64,000 nucleotides of DNA from Flavobacterium aquicola (GTDB lineage Bacteria > Bacteroidota > Bacteroidia > Flavobacteriales > Flavobacteriaceae), in contig NZ_QUNI01000008.1 of assembly GCF_003385115.1 (NCBI RefSeq), positions 124,001 to 188,000 on the forward strand, written 5' to 3'. The position numbers were made by a program, and so were the translations under genes. Below the pieces are notes generated by a model that was not told where the DNA came from, did no database searches, and worked only from the letters and a program-made list of their open reading frames with translations. Position 1 is the first letter of the stretch. The number at the start of each line of letters is the position of its first letter. Positions 62,183 to 64,000 of the stretch are shown in pieces.

Positions 62183-63250
62183 TTAGATAGAAGTATAATA
62201 TTTTTTTCTAAACCAAAAAGCAAGATTAACCAGTGCTATAAGTGCAGGCACTTCTACCAAAGGACCAATTACACCTGCAAATGCCTGTCCGCTATTGATG
62301 CCAAAAACACCAATGGCTACTGCAATTGCTAATTCAAAATTATTTCCAGTTGCCGTAAATGCAATTGCTGTTGATTTTGAGTAATCAGCACCAAAATATT
62401 TTCCAATGAAAAAACTAATTACAAACATTACAGCAAAATAAATAACTAATGGAATTGCAATACGGGCAACATCCATGGGGATTTGCACAATAAGTTCGCC
62501 TTTTAAACTAAACATTATTAAAATTGTAAATAACAATGCAACTAATGTTATTGGAGATATTATAGGAACATATTTAGTTTGAAACCATTCTTCGCCTTTT
62601 AATTTGATTAATGTATATCGGCTAATTACTCCGAGTGCAAATGGAATACCCAGATAAATACCTACACTTTCGGCAATTTGCCCGATGCTAATATTTACTT
62701 CAAAACCTCTATAACCAAAATAGGGTGGCAAAATTGTAATGAAAATATAAGCGTAAACACTGTAAAGTAAAACCTGAAAAATACTGTTTAATGTAATTAA
62801 TCCTGCTCCATACTCCCGATTCCCTTCAGCTAAATCATTCCAAACTACGACCATTGCGATACAGCGTGCTAAACCAATTAATATTACACCAATCATATAT
62901 TCGGGATATCCTTTAAGGAAAAGTAAGGCCAGCAAAAACATCAATGTTGGTCCCACAACCCAATTAAGGAATAATGATGCCCCTAGAACTTTAGTGTTTT
63001 TGAACACTTCGCCCATTTGCTCGTACTTTACTTTTGCCAATGGAGGATACATCATTAAGATTAAACCAATTGCCAAAGGAATGTTCGTTGTTCCGCTTGA
63101 AAATGAGTTAATAAATCCGCTGCTTGATGGTATAAAATAACCAATTGTGACTCCAATTGCCATTGCAATGAATATCCAAAGAGTTAAAAAACGGTCTAAA
63201 AAGCCTAGCTTTTTTCTTTCTACCAATGGTGTACAATTATTAGCAGACAT
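62183..63250 (-). CDS. acr3: Arsenite efflux transporter of the ACR3 family
   Basis: A 355-residue protein with ten transmembrane segments. [19 protein letters not shown] opens the domain, and the essential Cys of ACR3 stands in [39 protein letters not shown] and [19 protein letters not shown] are family blocks of the BASS/ACR3 group. It exports arsenite made by the arsenate reductase encoded 2 bp upstream. Confidence 0.93.
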   Translation of the reverse strand: MSANNCTPLVERKKLGFLDRFLTLWIFIAMAIGVTIGYFIPSSSGFINSFSSGTTNIPLAIGLILMMYPPLAKVKYEQMGEVFKNTKVLGASLFLNWVVGPTLMFLLALLFLKGYPEYMIGVILIGLARCIAMVVVWNDLAEGNREYGAGLITLNSIFQVLLYSVYAYIFITILPPYFGYRGFEVNISIGQIAESVGIYLGIPFALGVISRYTLIKLKGEEWFQTKYVPIISPITLVALLFTILIMFSLKGELIVQIPMDVARIAIPLVIYFAVMFVISFFIGKYFGADYSKSTAIAFTATGNNFELAIAVAIGVFGINSGQAFAGVIGPLVEVPALIALVNLAFWFRKKYYTSI

Positions 63251-63252
63251 AA

Positions 63253-63885
63253 TTATTGTTTAATTTGAGAAAAGACGTAAAACATTTCAGTTGCAATTTG
63301 AAGACTTCGTTTCTGATAAATTTGTTTTTGTTGAGGTGTCTCATCAGAATTTTTTGGGTCTTCGAAAGTAATTGCGATACGTTTTTCAGCTCCAGAAATA
63401 AAAGGGCATCCTTCATCGGCACTTGAACAAGTCATTACTGCTGCGTAATCACTTGCAGGATTAAAGTTATCATCATAGGTTTTAGAAAAACCAATAACAG
63501 GGTGTTCATTTGCTGAAAACTTTATTGAATAAATCGGATTTTTTCCTTCTGATATATTTTTGATTTGAAAGCCTGTTTGTTGCAAAGTTTCTGCGACCAT
63601 TGGGTATAAAGCTGTAGCTTCTGTACCCCCTGAATAGCAAAATAAGTTTTTTACATTGTAAAAAGCACCTGCGGTCTGCGCCCAGATTTGTGATAAATGA
63701 CTTCTTCTTGAGTTATGAGTGCAAATTAAATTAAGTCTTATTTCTTCTTTATTGTTAACCTTGTTTTGAATGTAGTCTACTAATGGTTGCAAAGTATTTT
63801 TACGTTCATCGGATATTTGTTCAAAGTCAAAAGAACGAATCACAGTTTCAATTTCTGGATAAAGGGTATTTTTACTAATAATCAT
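63253..63885 (-). CDS. arsC: Arsenate reductase of the low-molecular-weight protein tyrosine phosphatase fold
   Basis: A 210-residue protein. The P-loop is [13 protein letters not shown] with Cys55 and Arg61 (CX5R), and the redox pair is Cys153 and Cys160 in [18 protein letters not shown], as in thioredoxin-linked ArsC. An N-terminal helical extension of 45 residues is usual for Bacteroidetes members. It reduces arsenate to arsenite for export by the following ACR3 protein. Its start lies 25 bp behind the next ars gene. Confidence 0.88.
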   Translation of the reverse strand: MIISKNTLYPEIETVIRSFDFEQISDERKNTLQPLVDYIQNKVNNKEEIRLNLICTHNSRRSHLSQIWAQTAGAFYNVKNLFCYSGGTEATALYPMVAETLQQTGFQIKNISEGKNPIYSIKFSANEHPVIGFSKTYDDNFNPASDYAAVMTCSSADEGCPFISGAEKRIAITFEDPKNSDETPQQKQIYQKRSLQIATEMFYVFSQIKQ

Positions 63886-63910
63886 AATTACTTTCTATTG
63901 TTTTTTAATA

Positions 63911-64000
63911 TTAGCAACAACCTGCTCCTGGAGTGCATGAATTTGCCATGTTAGTTTTTTCTGAAGCGGTGCCACATTGTTCCTGTGCAAGACAAGCAGT
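63911..64000 (-). CDS. Third ars-operon gene, C-terminal end only
   Basis: Only the last 29 codons are in the window: TACLAQEQCGTASEK and the tail ANSCTPGAGCC, then TAA at 63911-63913. Five cysteines in so short a piece suggest metalloid or metal binding. Bacteroidetes arsenic operons often carry a DUF6428-type protein between the ArsR regulator and arsC, and I suspect this is its end, but the visible part is too short to be sure. Confidence 0.55.
   Translation of the reverse strand, partial: TACLAQEQCGTASEKTNMANSCTPGAGCC

Overview
The window comes from a Flavobacterium-like member of the Bacteroidetes. The evidence is the AT-rich base composition, the Bacteroidetes -7 promoter box (TAnnTTTG) in front of several genes, weak ribosome binding sites, many N-terminal lipoprotein signals, a type IX secretion (T9SS) sorting tail, and family content typical of Flavobacterium. 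No rRNA, tRNA or CRISPR array was found.

Left part (1-8.9 kb, minus strand): a catabolic operon for glycosides oxidised at carbon 3. It encodes a GMC dehydrogenase with a Tat-type small subunit, a cytochrome c, a DUF1080 3-keto-glycoside hydrolase, two Gfo/Idh/MocA oxidoreductases, two TIM-barrel sugar isomerase-like proteins and an MFS importer. A perfect 12-bp palindrome of the LacI type lies upstream. The next stretch (9-16.8 kb) is ordinary: thioesterase, MscS channel, two helicases and a type II NADH dehydrogenase.

Accessory region 1 (16.8-25.4 kb, plus strand): small exported and unknown proteins, a MutS-like ATPase, and repeats. A copy of the 3' end of ndh lies 3 kb downstream of ndh, and a one-gene insertion carrying the MutS-like gene splits that copy. 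Next come three consecutive gene units, each bounded by its own inverted pair of arms (for example GTTAGTGGC...GCCACTAAC) and separated by 125-bp conserved repeats. This is the layout of integron gene cassettes and attC sites, but no integrase is visible. The region ends in a 21-bp tandem repeat and a REP-like hairpin.

Middle (25.4-47.7 kb): an SGNH esterase, a drug efflux pump, a cNMP/CBS/DUF294 sensor with a degenerate exonuclease, and a seven-gene type III polyketide synthase cluster with its own ACP, ketosynthase, dehydratase, phosphopantetheinyl transferase, methyltransferase and flavoenzyme. dnaX follows; its gamma and tau parts are in different frames joined at an A10 run. Menaquinone genes menC, menA and menB are interspersed with PH-domain proteins and a metallo-hydrolase.

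Accessory region 2 (47.7-62.1 kb, minus strand): a 2304-residue secreted SpvB/VCBS/Rhs protein with a variable C-terminal tip, preceded by a T9SS-sorted protein and followed by a chain of displaced or decayed tips, each next to a small exported or lipoprotein gene that looks like its immunity partner. Three tips carry HExxH zinc-peptidase motifs. Fragments of a REP-associated transposase (RAYT) and its hairpins sit at module borders, and a 68-bp direct repeat flanks the whole island. The window closes with an arsenic resistance operon (acr3, arsC, partial third gene).
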